NCBI GenBank assembly: GCA_021740125.1
Contig: JAIPAJ010000007.1
Location: forward strand, 1 to 44,035
Source: Leadbetterella sp.
Lineage (GTDB): Bacteria; Bacteroidota; Bacteroidia; Cytophagales; Spirosomataceae
DNA length: 44,035 bases
Reading direction: 5' to 3'
Of the stretch, positions 31,047 through 40,085 are shown piece by piece; within the stretch, counting starts at the first letter, position 1; every line of letters starts with the position of its first letter. The translations under genes were made by a program, and so were the position numbers. The notes under the pieces are model-generated. The model saw nothing but the letters and a program-made list of their open reading frames with translations. It was not told the DNA's origin and searched no databases.

Positions 31047-31681
31047 GTATTGGTGACTGGTTGTTAGTTACTGGTTATTGGTAACTGGTTATTAGTTATT
31101 GGTGTTTACGAGTGTTGAGTTGTGAGTTGTATTGAGAACAATGGCACTTCTAGCATACTGGTTGTCACATCGAGGACAAGAAATTCAGATGATAATCTGT
31201 GTGAAATTGCAATCGATAGGTCAAGAGAAGTGTCAGATCGATCACAATGAAATTTAGATGATAATCTGAATGAAATTGCGACCTAAGTTCTAGAGAAGTG
31301 TCACATCGAGCACAATGAAAATCAGTTGATAATCTGAATGAAATTGCGACCTCAGGTTTCGAGATGCACTCTAAAATGAATTTAGAACTAGTTGTCTTCA
31401 ACATTTGAAAACGTGTTCTTGAACTGACAGCAAGAAAACGAACGGAACGTTAAGAAATTGTAGATCGAAAGATTTTAGAGAGTTATAAATAAGGTTTATG
31501 CGTTACCAGTAACAAATAACCATTTACCTATAACCAAAAAACAAGTCTCGAAAATGTGACTGAGAGGGCGAAGCTTTGGGAAGACCGTTTTTATTTTATT
31601 TTATTAGATCTTTATTTTAAGTCTTTTAGTAGTTTTGTGTTTATTTATCTTATTCTAGAGAATCCAAGGAAAATCAAATCT
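31047..31681. other. 635-bp repeat-rich leader between the antiterminator and export genes
   Basis: No convincing gene. It opens right after the antiterminator stop with TTGGTTATTGG-type low-complexity repeats (31,047–31,110), then three 68-bp tandem units, and near 31,500 an inverted counterpart (TTACCAGTAACAAATAACC) of the opening repeat. A TAGTTTTG box (31,630–31,637), 45 bp before the export gene ATG at 31,682, gives a likely transcription start. Structured leaders are expected where UpxY-type proteins act. Confidence 0.7.
31163..31366. repeat. 68-bp tandem repeat, three copies
   Basis: Copies start with TGTCACATCG or TGTCAGATCG at 31,163, 31,231 and 31,299, a period of exactly 68 bp. 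Each holds GATAATCTG inside an imperfect hairpin (AGAT-GATA-ATCT core) and a GAAATTGCGACC segment. The copies differ at several positions, so this is an older array than the 90-bp one. Confidence 0.88.
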
Positions 31682-33994
31682 ATGTTTCAAAATATTATCA
31701 AAAGTTTTTTAGTACTCTTATGCTTGAATATTTCTTGGAGTTCATTTGCCCAGTCGGTAGATGAATTGTCAGATGAGGATATAAAAAATTTCATGCAACA
31801 AGCTCAAGATAGTGGCATGTCAGAAGAACAATTGGCTGCCGCAGCAGCAGCAAAAGGCTTTACCGCCAGTGATATAATAAAGTTCAAGGAAAGAATGAAC
31901 AAGCTTCAGTCTGATAAGAAATCTGTAGGTGTCAAAAATTCAACAAGAGAAAGAACGGTCGATTCAACTGAGATAGAGTCTGCTAGTAGAGATTCAAAAA
32001 GACAAATCATTGATGAGAAAGCAGAGACACGAAGGCTCAAAATATTTGGTTTAAACATTTTCAATAACCAAACCCTGAATTTCGAACCTAATCTCAATAT
32101 CGCTACGCCTAGAAATTATGTATTAGGTACCAATGACGAGTTGAGTATTGATATCACAGGCTATGCTTATGCCCATTACGATGCCAAAGTCAATGCTGAT
32201 GGAAACATAAAAATAGAAAACCTTAATCCAATTTTTGTGGCTGGGCAAACGCTGGAGCAAGCCAAGATAAAGATTGTACAAAGACTCAAAACCCTATTTG
32301 GAGGTTTGGGAAGTGGAGGTCTCAGTGCAGATGTGACTCTGAGCAAAATTCGCAGCATTAAAGTGACCGTTATTGGTGAGGCTGTTTTTCCAGGTACCTA
32401 TACGGTTACTTCCTTGGCTACTGCTTTTAATGTACTGTATGCCGCTGGTGGGCCTACGGATATTGGTTCATTGAGAAACATTGAGGTTTTTAGAAAAGGC
32501 AAAAAGGTTAAAACTTTAGATTTATATGATTTTCTATTAAAAGGCGATCTCACAGACGACATTGGTTTGATAGACCAGGATGTGGTTTTAATACCTTATG
32601 TAGATAAACGGGTTACTATCAACGGAGCAGTTAGAAATCCCAAGATTTATGAACTCAAAAATGGGGATAATTTAAATGCGGTCCTTTCATTTGCGGGTGG
32701 TTTCAACGAAATGGCTTATGCCAAGGCCATCCGAATAGACAGGGCCACAGATACCGAAAAGAAAATTTTGACGGTACAGAAAGATGAATATGCTAAGTTT
32801 GTGCTTTACAAAGGAGATATTATTGTCGTTGACTCTCTTTTAGAAAGATACGAAAACAAAGTAAGTGTTTCTGGAGCCATTTTTAGAGCGGGTAAATATG
32901 AGCTAGAACCGAATATGACCATCAAAAAGCTATTAGCACAAGCAGAAGGACTAAAGCCCGAGGCATTTAAAGAAAGGGTTTTGTTGTACAGAGAAAAACC
33001 CAATGCTGACCCAGAACTTATTCCCTTGAATCTTACTCAAATATTAGATGGAACTGGTACTGATATCCTATTGCAAAAGAACGATTCCCTTTTGATAAAA
33101 TCTTTTGACGAACTTAGAGAGAAAAGGACCATACAAGTAGATGGAGAAATCAATAAACCTTCGGTGATTAATTTTGTAGATAATCTTACTGTATCCGATG
33201 CCATTATGTTGGCAGGTGGATTTAAAGACGGAGCCAATGCCTCTCGCATAGAAATAGCCCGACGAGTAAAAGCGGATGGGGGAGATGCCGATCAAAACGT
33301 ACAAATTGTCAAAATAGACGTAAGTCCCAACTTGGGTATATTAGAAAAAGACAAAAATATGCTTCTCCAAGCTTTTGATAGAATATACGTGAGAAAAATG
33401 TCGAGATATGAGCTTCAAAAGACGGTATCTATCTCAGGGGAAGTAAATTATCCAGGCCCATATACGCTCAATGACAAAAAAGAACGTATTTCGGATCTCA
33501 TTGAAAAAGCCGGTGGAATCAAAGGTCAAGCAGATTTGGCAAGTGCCAAGTTTACCCGCAACGGTATCCAAATGGGCATTGATCTCAAAAAAGCATTTGA
33601 CGACAAAAGCAGTAACCAAAACTTATTGCTTAACCCAGGGGATATTTTAGATATACCGAGACGAAAAGAAACGGTAACCATTATAGGTAATGTGTATAAT
33701 CCTATTACAGTTCCTTATGAGCCTACCCTGGTACTTAAGGATTATTTAAGTTTGGCAGGCGGAACTAATGACTCTGCTTATATCAAAAAGATATATGTAA
33801 AATATGGAAACGGTAGATTAAGTAAGACCAAATATTTTTTGGGAATTAAGACCTTTCCGAAAATTGAAAATGGGTCTGAAATATATGTACCAGTTCACAA
33901 AAAACAAAGATGGTCAGCTGCAGAACGAATTGCAGTAAGTTCTTCATTGGTTTCTATTGCCACTATAATGGTAACAATTATAAGAATTTTTTAA
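31682..33994 (+). CDS. Polysaccharide export protein with multiple SLBB domains (Wza-like)
   Basis: An outer-membrane polysaccharide translocon of the Wza/BexD group. The signal peptide MFQNIIKSFLVLLCLNISWSSFAQ ends before SVDEL. Then a helical region (DELSDEDIKNFMQQAQDSGM…) is followed by a PES domain (NYVLGTNDELSIDITGYAYAHYDAKV) and several SLBB-like beta repeats with recurring GxVxxPG turns (VTVIGEAVFPGTYTV, VTINGAVRNPKIYEL, VSVSGAIFRAGKYEL, VSISGEVNYPGPYTL, VTIIGNVYNPITVPY). A C-terminal hydrophobic segment (SSSLVSIATIMVTIIRI) ends the protein. At 770 residues it is longer than E. coli Wza, as is usual in Bacteroidota. The frame is open to 31,556, but the signal peptide fixes the start at 31,682. 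Confidence 0.94.
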   Translation: MFQNIIKSFLVLLCLNISWSSFAQSVDELSDEDIKNFMQQAQDSGMSEEQLAAAAAAKGFTASDIIKFKERMNKLQSDKKSVGVKNSTRERTVDSTEIESASRDSKRQIIDEKAETRRLKIFGLNIFNNQTLNFEPNLNIATPRNYVLGTNDELSIDITGYAYAHYDAKVNADGNIKIENLNPIFVAGQTLEQAKIKIVQRLKTLFGGLGSGGLSADVTLSKIRSIKVTVIGEAVFPGTYTVTSLATAFNVLYAAGGPTDIGSLRNIEVFRKGKKVKTLDLYDFLLKGDLTDDIGLIDQDVVLIPYVDKRVTINGAVRNPKIYELKNGDNLNAVLSFAGGFNEMAYAKAIRIDRATDTEKKILTVQKDEYAKFVLYKGDIIVVDSLLERYENKVSVSGAIFRAGKYELEPNMTIKKLLAQAEGLKPEAFKERVLLYREKPNADPELIPLNLTQILDGTGTDILLQKNDSLLIKSFDELREKRTIQVDGEINKPSVINFVDNLTVSDAIMLAGGFKDGANASRIEIARRVKADGGDADQNVQIVKIDVSPNLGILEKDKNMLLQAFDRIYVRKMSRYELQKTVSISGEVNYPGPYTLNDKKERISDLIEKAGGIKGQADLASAKFTRNGIQMGIDLKKAFDDKSSNQNLLLNPGDILDIPRRKETVTIIGNVYNPITVPYEPTLVLKDYLSLAGGTNDSAYIKKIYVKYGNGRLSKTKYFLGIKTFPKIENGSEIYVPVHKKQRWSAAERIAVSSSLVSIATIMVTIIRIF

Positions 33995-34421
33995 ATTGAA
34001 AATTTTCTTAAAGTTTGAAAAATGAAATTGAAAAGAATAAATTATTTCTATTCAATTGACGAGATATTTTAATAATCTAGAACTTTTTGGTTTTCTTCGA
34101 GACTTTTGAAATACTAATAAACCATCAGTTAAGACAATAATTAATTCATATACTTGTAGATTAAAAAAATGAGTAATTACATTTTTGAAAGTCAAGTATT
34201 TTTGAATAAGCATTTTTACTTTTAGTTTAGAAAATATTTTATAAGACATTCTGTAATTATTTTCAATTGATTTTTTAATTTATGTCAAAAAATACTAGAT
34301 ACATATTAATTATCAACTAAATAAATTTTTTCTATTTTTGTTTTTTAGTGAATTAGAGCTTCAATAATCATAAGAATTTTAAATTGATTATTTTTATTCA
34401 GAATATATTAATTATTAAATT
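33995..34421. other. 427-bp very A+T-rich intergenic region before wzz
   Basis: No gene, clear repeat or strong terminator is visible. Possible promoter element TATTTTTG at 34,333–34,340, 82 bp before the wzz start, matches TAnnTTTG. From here on the base composition becomes markedly more A+T-rich than in the left half of the window. Confidence 0.6.
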
Positions 34422-35456
34422 ATGGATACACAACCCGATGTTGTAAATATTGATTTTAGTGCAATTTGGAGGATAATCAAAAAAGGAAAGTTATTTGTTA
34501 TTGGAATCACCTTGTTTTTTACATTTAGTGGAATTATTTATGCTTTCACTCTAAAAGAAGAATTTCAAGTTATTGGGAAAATATTGCCCGAAATCCAAAG
34601 TAAAGGTGGATCTATAGGTCAATTTGCCGGTCTTGCAGCATTGGCGGGAGTTGATCTGGCTGGTGCTGGATCAGGTGTTGACGCAGTTCGTCCTGATTTG
34701 TATCCTGATGTTCTAAAAAGCACTCCTTTTTTTTTAAGTCTGTTTAAAGAAAAGGTCAAAAACAAAAATAATAAGTCAACGGATTTTTTAGAATTTTACA
34801 ATTCAGAGGTTTTAAATGGTAAAGTTAAAGTAGACGATTTAAAAAATAAATATCCCAAAAGTGGAGATTATATTAGTGTTAATAGACAAATTGAGAAGAA
34901 TATAAAGGATTTGAAGGAGAGGATTATTTGTAATTATGATAAGAAAGTTGGTGTGATTAGTATTTCAGTCAAACTTCCAGACCCGATTGTGGCTGCAATT
35001 GTTACTAGGTACAGTATGAATTATTTAACCCAATATATAATTGATTACAGAATTGAAAAACAAAAACGTGATTTAGAATTTTTAAAAGAAAAGTTGGATT
35101 CTGCAAAAGGTAAATATTTTAATAATCAAAACAAGAAGGCCTCTTATACCGACAAAATGCCTTTGAATGCACTTCGTTTTCAATCTGCCGATTTACAAAG
35201 AGAACGTATTGAGTCTGAATATAAAATATCTTCAACTTTTTATAATTCTTTATTACAAAAGTATGAGGAGGCAAAACTAAAAATGCAGCAAGAAACTCCA
35301 GTCATTAAAATTTTAGAACCTCCCGTTGTGCCAAATGTAAAAAGCGAACCTAAAAGGGCCTTGATAATATTCATGTTTATTTTTTTGGGATTAATAGTTT
35401 CATTTATTTTTATTTTTGTTTTTAGGCCTAATGACGAAAAAATCTTTAATTATTGA
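34422..35456 (+). CDS. Wzz-type chain-length determinant
   Basis: A 344-residue inner-membrane co-polymerase of the Wzz/PCP family that sets polysaccharide chain length. The first membrane segment is near residues 27–47 (KLFVIGITLFFTFSGIIYAF) and the second near 317–338 (RALIIFMFIFLGLIVSFIFIFVF), with a large periplasmic helical region between them. The Pro-rich motif before the second segment (PVIKILEPPVVPNVKSEPKR) is the family signature. No cytoplasmic kinase domain or C-terminal Tyr cluster follows, so it is of the Wzz, not Wzc, type. The start MDTQPDVVNIDFSAIWRIIKKGK is well placed. It is located between the export gene and the sulfation pair. Confidence 0.92.
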   Translation: MDTQPDVVNIDFSAIWRIIKKGKLFVIGITLFFTFSGIIYAFTLKEEFQVIGKILPEIQSKGGSIGQFAGLAALAGVDLAGAGSGVDAVRPDLYPDVLKSTPFFLSLFKEKVKNKNNKSTDFLEFYNSEVLNGKVKVDDLKNKYPKSGDYISVNRQIEKNIKDLKERIICNYDKKVGVISISVKLPDPIVAAIVTRYSMNYLTQYIIDYRIEKQKRDLEFLKEKLDSAKGKYFNNQNKKASYTDKMPLNALRFQSADLQRERIESEYKISSTFYNSLLQKYEEAKLKMQQETPVIKILEPPVVPNVKSEPKRALIIFMFIFLGLIVSFIFIFVFRPNDEKIFNY

Positions 35457-35686
35457 ATAATTATTCTAATATTAAAAATATTCTGAAAGGCATAACTTAG
35501 AGATTTTTTGGTACAAATAATGCATTAAATTATGCTTGAAATTTTAACCAACTTTTTACAATAGGTGGGAGTTGAATATTGACCAAAACTTTTCTTTATT
35601 AGCTTAACTAGAGAGTTTAGATCAAATTATTCTATAGATTTGGAATTAAGAGTTGTTAAGGCTTTAAATCATTTAGTAAATTAAAG

Positions 35687-36220
35687 TTGGAAATATTAAA
35701 AAGAAATACAGGAAAAGTTATTTGGATGACAGGTCTTTCGGGTTCTGGTAAAACGACACTCAGTTCACTTTTAAGGTTAAAACTCAATGGTTTGGGGATA
35801 AATTCTGAGATTTTGGATGGTGATTTTCTGAGGTTAGGCCTTAATTCTGATTTAGGTTTTTCTATTATGGATAGATTGGAGAATGTGAGAAGAGTCGCAG
35901 AAGTTTCTAAAATTCTTTCAAATGTAGTAGATGTTGTTTTTGTTGCATTGATTACTCCAACCGATGAAATGAGAAATTTGGCAAGGAATATTGTAGGAAA
36001 TGAGAATTTTAAGTTAGTGTTTATTGATTCTTCGTTAGAACAATGTGAATTGAGAGATGTTAAAGGGCTTTATAAGTCAGCAAGAAAAAATCAAATTGCA
36101 AATTTCACCGGTATAACTTCAGAATTTCAAAACCCATCTAGCTATGATTTAAGAATAAACACTGAAAAATTCTCAACTTCTGAATGTGTTCAATATTTTC
36201 TTGATAATATTGAATTATAG
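35687..36220 (+). CDS. Adenylylsulfate (APS) kinase
   Basis: The enzyme phosphorylates APS to PAPS, the sulfuryl donor. The 177-residue P-loop protein keeps the CysC signatures: MTGLSGSGKTTLSS (16–26), ILDGDFLRLGLNSDLGFS near 43, MDRLENVRRVAEVSKIL near 64, and VFIDSSLEQCELRDVKGLYKSARKNQIANFTGI near 111, including the APS-binding Arg and Phe positions. The start is the TTG at 35,687 (MEILKRNTGKVIW). It is five bases upstream of a sulfotransferase gene and 230 bp after wzz; no ATP sulfurylase is in the window. Thus APS must come from elsewhere. A CysC-like kinase acting on another diphosphate is a less likely alternative. Confidence 0.92.
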   Translation: MEILKRNTGKVIWMTGLSGSGKTTLSSLLRLKLNGLGINSEILDGDFLRLGLNSDLGFSIMDRLENVRRVAEVSKILSNVVDVVFVALITPTDEMRNLARNIVGNENFKLVFIDSSLEQCELRDVKGLYKSARKNQIANFTGITSEFQNPSSYDLRINTEKFSTSECVQYFLDNIEL

Positions 36221-36225
36221 GTTAA

Positions 36226-37050
36226 ATGGATAAAAATTATGAAAAAAAAGTGGTAGTTATTTTAGGGATGATGAGGTCAGGTACATCATTTTTAGCAAGC
36301 TGGTTAAGATTTCAGGGAATTGATTTTGGAAATGAATTTATTGCTCCAAATAAGCTTTGGAACGAGGAAGGTTTTTTTGAAGAAATCGAATTAAGAAAAG
36401 TATTAGAAAAAGTCAAAAAGAGAACGGATAACTTATTCAATAGACTTTTAATAAATAAAATCTGTAAAGTAAATTTATACGATAAAGAAAAGCAACTTAT
36501 TCCAATTATTATCAATAATTATTTGAAAAATAAAAAGCAATGGGGTTGGAAGAATCCCTTTGCATCTTATATATGGAAGGATGAACTTGATAGTATTTTC
36601 AAAGAAGTCGTTGGTGAAAAAAATTTGATGATAATCGTAGGGTTTAGGGATTTTAATAGTGTTGTTGACTCATTAATGAGGGTAACCTTTTTTTCAAAAC
36701 ATTTTCTCTTAAGAGTCCATTGTAAACTTTTTCCAAATAGATATGCGAATAAGTTTTTAGATATGTGGATAAAATATAATTCTTCTCTTTTAGTTTTTTT
36801 TGAGGATAATCAACCCAATAATAATATCTGGTTTTTAAGTACTATTTATCTTAACAATAATTCAAAAATTGTTTATGATAAATTGGTCAATTTTGGATTT
36901 AATATAGAATATACAGAGTCGAGTAAACTTTTTAAAAAGGAACTATTCGGGCGGTCGGCAAACATAGACTATAAATTTAATCCAGAATTATTTGATGAAG
37001 CAACTTCAATTTTAAATAAATTGAAGAAGATTGAATCTTCATGTTTTTAG
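36226..37050 (+). CDS. PAPS-dependent sulfotransferase
   Basis: The 274-residue cytoplasmic protein resembles the sulfotransferase family. Its N-terminal VVVILGMMRSGTSFLASWLRFQG (residues 9–30) is the 5'-phosphosulfate-binding loop (xRSGTSxL). Further hints are WNEEGFFEEIELRKVLEKV, QWGWKNPFASYIWKDELDSIF near 106 and an IIVGFRDFNSVVDSLMR stretch near 137, equivalent to the 3'-phosphate-binding region. It has the adjacent APS kinase gene upstream with a 5-bp gap, so the pair is almost certainly co-transcribed and supplies and uses PAPS, most likely to sulfate the polysaccharide. The acceptor cannot be read. Confidence 0.86.
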   Translation: MDKNYEKKVVVILGMMRSGTSFLASWLRFQGIDFGNEFIAPNKLWNEEGFFEEIELRKVLEKVKKRTDNLFNRLLINKICKVNLYDKEKQLIPIIINNYLKNKKQWGWKNPFASYIWKDELDSIFKEVVGEKNLMIIVGFRDFNSVVDSLMRVTFFSKHFLLRVHCKLFPNRYANKFLDMWIKYNSSLLVFFEDNQPNNNIWFLSTIYLNNNSKIVYDKLVNFGFNIEYTESSKLFKKELFGRSANIDYKFNPELFDEATSILNKLKKIESSCF

Positions 37051-37055
37051 TTTAA

Positions 37056-37063
37056 TATCTTTG
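37056..37063 (+). promoter_or_regulatory. Probable -7 box of the adhesin-like gene
   Basis: TATCTTTG matches the Bacteroidota consensus and the rpmG promoter exactly. It is only 6 bp beyond the sulfotransferase stop and about 98 bp before the next ATG, implying an internal promoter with a leader of some 90 nt. Confidence 0.5.
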
Positions 37064-37161
37064 CCATTCAATAAAAATTGATGATTTATTACTTCAATCT
37101 CAATTACAATTTTTAAGTTTGTTTAACGAATTAAGTTTCAAATTATAAATATTTTCAATAT

Positions 37162-38586
37162 ATGAAAAAAGTAATTATATTATCAGGTGTTTTTTTATCT
37201 TCAATGAGTTTTTCATTCGCTCAAAATATTGGTAATGTAGGTGTTGGTACAGTTAATCCACATGAGTCTGCAATGCTCGATATTTCATCAAATGGTAAAG
37301 GATTATTGATTCCGAGAATGTCTTTACAAAATCGACAAAATATAAAAAACCCTGCCATCGGTTTGAAAGTTTATCAAACGGACGGACAAGCAGGAGAGTA
37401 TTTGTTTAATGGAAGCAAATGGGAGAGAATTTTAACCTCCAACGAGGCTTATTCTATCGCTGTCGCAAATCCTGACAATTGGTCTATTACTGGTAATTCT
37501 GGAACAAGTCCCACTTCTAATTATATTGGTACTGCCGATAACCAACCTTTAGTTTTTAAAGTAAATGCTGTTGAATCTGGATTAATAAATCAAGATGGAA
37601 GAACTTATTTTGGTTATAGAGCTGGTCAAAATGCTACAGGTCCTAATAACACAGGAATAGGGCTTTTCGCTCTTAATAAGGTTACTGGACAAAGTAATTT
37701 AGCTTTTGGATCTTATGCTCTTGGAGTTAATGAGGGTGGAAATACAAATGTCGCTATAGGTAACGAGGCATTAACTTCAAATGTAAGTGGACATAATAAC
37801 CTTGCTATTGGTTCATCTTCACTAAGAAACAATGTTAGTGGAGGTTATAATATTGCTATTGGTATTAATAGTTTGTTTGGTGCTGCATCAGCCAATCCTA
37901 CTGAAAATATCTCGATTGGAAATGAAGCAATGTATAATGCTCAATCTTCTTCCGCACAAAATGTTGCCATCGGTGCAAATGCAATGAGAGCTTCACTTAC
38001 TGGAGCTAGAAATGTAGCAATCGGCTATGATGTTTTTAACTCAGCAGTTGGTTCAGGAAATATAGGAATAGGGTATCAAGCTGGTAAAGGGTTTATTGGA
38101 AATAATAATTTATTTATTGCAAATACTAATACAACTGCTCCACTTATCAATGGTGATTTTTCAGCAGGTACTTTAAAAATTAATGTTAAACCTCAGGTTG
38201 GTAGTTCAAGTACTTTAGGTAGTCTCGCTATTGGCGACTTTGACGCCTTAACTTCACCCCAAATGACAGTGCCTAGCGGATACAGATTAGTAGTGCAGGA
38301 TGGAATTATTACTGAGAAGATTAAAGTTGCTTTGAGGTCTTCATTAACCGATTGGGCAGATTATGTGTTTAATGACGATTACAAATTAATGAAACTTGAT
38401 GAAGTAGAAAAATATGTAAAAAATAACAAACACCTCCCTAATGTCCCTTCAGCTGAAGATTTAGTAAAAAGTGGTTTGGATGTAGCTAAAATTAATTCTA
38501 AAATGATGGAAAAGATAGAGGAATTAACCCTTTATATAATCGAATTAAACAAAAGAATCATTCAGTTAGAAAAAAATAAACTCTAA
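37162..38586 (+). CDS. Secreted protein with YadA-head-like repeats and C-terminal coiled coil
   Basis: A 474-residue exported protein (signal peptide MKKVIILSGVFLSSMSFSFAQ). After a start typical of Bacteroidota tail-fibre-like proteins (GNVGVGTVNPHESAMLDISSNGKGLLIPRMS), residues about 150–320 contain many short repeats of the YadA/Hia head kind: NTGIGLFAL, NLAFGSYAL, NVAIGNEAL, NLAIGSSSL, NIAIGINSL, NVAIGANAM, NVAIGYDVF, spaced about 14–20 residues. The C-terminus (DYVFNDDYKLMKLDEVEKYVKNNKHLPNVPSAEDL, then a 30-residue heptad-like helix) resembles the intramolecular chaperone region of S74-type fibres, but I see no peptidase dyad. It probably forms trimeric surface fibres. It lies between the sulfotransferase and flippase genes; an odd neighbour in a glycan cluster. 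Confidence 0.85.
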   Translation: MKKVIILSGVFLSSMSFSFAQNIGNVGVGTVNPHESAMLDISSNGKGLLIPRMSLQNRQNIKNPAIGLKVYQTDGQAGEYLFNGSKWERILTSNEAYSIAVANPDNWSITGNSGTSPTSNYIGTADNQPLVFKVNAVESGLINQDGRTYFGYRAGQNATGPNNTGIGLFALNKVTGQSNLAFGSYALGVNEGGNTNVAIGNEALTSNVSGHNNLAIGSSSLRNNVSGGYNIAIGINSLFGAASANPTENISIGNEAMYNAQSSSAQNVAIGANAMRASLTGARNVAIGYDVFNSAVGSGNIGIGYQAGKGFIGNNNLFIANTNTTAPLINGDFSAGTLKINVKPQVGSSSTLGSLAIGDFDALTSPQMTVPSGYRLVVQDGIITEKIKVALRSSLTDWADYVFNDDYKLMKLDEVEKYVKNNKHLPNVPSAEDLVKSGLDVAKINSKMMEKIEELTLYIIELNKRIIQLEKNKL

Positions 38587-38596
38587 TTTTGGTCTC

Positions 38597-38624
38597 GAAA
38601 TAGGGGGTTTTAATCCCCTATTTC
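38597..38624 (+). terminator. Hairpin between the adhesin-like and flippase genes
   Basis: GAAATAGGGG (38,597–38,606) and CCCCTATTTC (38,615–38,624) form a perfect 10-bp stem with an 8-nt loop, 11 bp after the stop codon. Few T residues follow, so it may be an attenuator rather than a full terminator; 18 bp later the flippase begins. Confidence 0.65.
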
Positions 38625-38642
38625 ATATCAATTATAAATAAA

Positions 38643-40085
38643 TTGTTTAAAAGCATTTCACATAATTTTTTATTAAATGTTGCAAGTCAAGGTTTAGTTG
38701 GAATCTTTGGGTTATTTTTACTCCCATTGTTCTTTAATTATTTAGGCGATTCCGACTTTGGACTATATTCTATCATATTAGTTGTATTCAATACTGCTGT
38801 CCTTTTAGATTTCGGAATTGGTAAATCTGTAACTTTCAATATAGCGAATAATATAACTGATAAATCATTTACAACCTCTGTAGTTTTATTCTCGTTTACA
38901 ATTACGTTTTTTTTGAGTTTATTATTGGTTTTGATTTATTTTGCAATTTCCAATTTTTATGAATTCAACTTTATTAATGTTTTAATTTCTCGTAATCTGT
39001 ATTTGTTTATTCCATTATCATTTCCAATTATCTTAATTTCAGGATTAGTCAAATCGGTACTAGAAGGTTATAATGAAATTAAGTATTCGATTTTTTTGAA
39101 ATTTTTTCTGAATATATCTTTATTTATAATACCTGCTTTGGGTGTTTTCTTCTCTTTAGGAATAAATTCAATTTTGTATTATATTTTGATTTTTAGAATA
39201 TTAATTATATTACCTTTTTTAACCGTTTTGTTACGAAGAATGAATTTTGATCTTCATAATAAATCTAGCTTTAACAAAAGAGCGTTTTTGAAATTTGCTG
39301 GATGGACTTCAACTTCAAATATTCTTACGCCTGTAATTGTTCAGTTCGATAAATTTCTAATTGTAGAATTCCTTGGAATTAGTCTTTTAGGATATTACAC
39401 ATTACCACTAGAGCTTATTAATGGCTTTTTAATATTACCTTCGGCTCTATCTTCAGTAATTTTTCCTAAATTTTGTTCTGGAATTATAAATTTATCTGAG
39501 AAAATTGTTATCCTAAATAAAAGCTTAAAGTATTTATTAATTTGTATCATACCAATATTTTTTCTAGCTACCTTTTTTTCATTAGAAATTTTGAGTTTTT
39601 GGCAAAATAATGTCTTCGCAATAAAAGCAAAAAATATATTTCCTATATTATTATTAGGGTCTATAATCTTTTCATTTGGATGGTTTTTAAGTAATTTTTT
39701 AATAGGAAACGGCAGAGCTGATATTCCTTCTAGGGTATTTTCTGTAGAGATACCATTTTATTTTTTAATCGCTTATTTTCTTACAAAAAAGTTTAATTTG
39801 GTTGGTATTTCAATTGCGTTTTTATTAAGAAGTATTATACAGGTTGGATTATATGTTTATTTTTTGTTTAAGATTCACAAAATAAATTTATTGAAAATTT
39901 TGTATCGTGATAAAATTCATATTTTAATCCTCGTTTTATTGGTTGGTACTGTTTTATTTAAATTAATAGTTATTAATAAAATATTATTTGGGTCAGTTAT
40001 ATTTTTAACATTGATTTATGTTGGTTTTTATCTTGTTTTAGAAAAAACTGAATTAGATGCCTTAAAGAAATTTATTAAGAAATGA
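38643..40085 (+). CDS. Wzx-type polysaccharide flippase
   Basis: A 480-residue inner-membrane protein with about twelve to fourteen hydrophobic segments, of the polysaccharide-transport (MOP) superfamily that flips lipid-linked repeat units. The N-terminal NFLLNVASQGLVGIFGLFLLPLFFNYLGDSDFGLYSI is typical of Wzx, and the charged loops (FDKFLIVEFLGISLLGYYTLPL) match the family's central region. The start is a TTG at 38,643, since no ATG is available before the first membrane segment. The 3' end overlaps the glycosyltransferase gene by 4 bp (ATGA), so the two are translationally coupled. Confidence 0.9.
   Translation: MFKSISHNFLLNVASQGLVGIFGLFLLPLFFNYLGDSDFGLYSIILVVFNTAVLLDFGIGKSVTFNIANNITDKSFTTSVVLFSFTITFFLSLLLVLIYFAISNFYEFNFINVLISRNLYLFIPLSFPIILISGLVKSVLEGYNEIKYSIFLKFFLNISLFIIPALGVFFSLGINSILYYILIFRILIILPFLTVLLRRMNFDLHNKSSFNKRAFLKFAGWTSTSNILTPVIVQFDKFLIVEFLGISLLGYYTLPLELINGFLILPSALSSVIFPKFCSGIINLSEKIVILNKSLKYLLICIIPIFFLATFFSLEILSFWQNNVFAIKAKNIFPILLLGSIIFSFGWFLSNFLIGNGRADIPSRVFSVEIPFYFLIAYFLTKKFNLVGISIAFLLRSIIQVGLYVYFLFKIHKINLLKILYRDKIHILILVLLVGTVLFKLIVINKILFGSVIFLTLIYVGFYLVLEKTELDALKKFIKK

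Noticed and set aside
31165-31404. Minus-strand ORF across the 68-bp repeats
   Set aside because: It is created by the repeat period and codes for a repetitive peptide with no family resemblance.
31556-31681. Upstream extension of the export protein
   Set aside because: A clear signal peptide begins at the ATG at 31,682; the extension would bury it.
34422-35456. Wzc tyrosine kinase
   Set aside because: There is no Walker motif or Tyr cluster after the second membrane segment; the protein ends there.
35687-36220. APS kinase as part of assimilatory cysteine biosynthesis
   Set aside because: No cysD, cysN, cysH or sulfite reductase gene is nearby, and the sulfotransferase gene follows five bases later.
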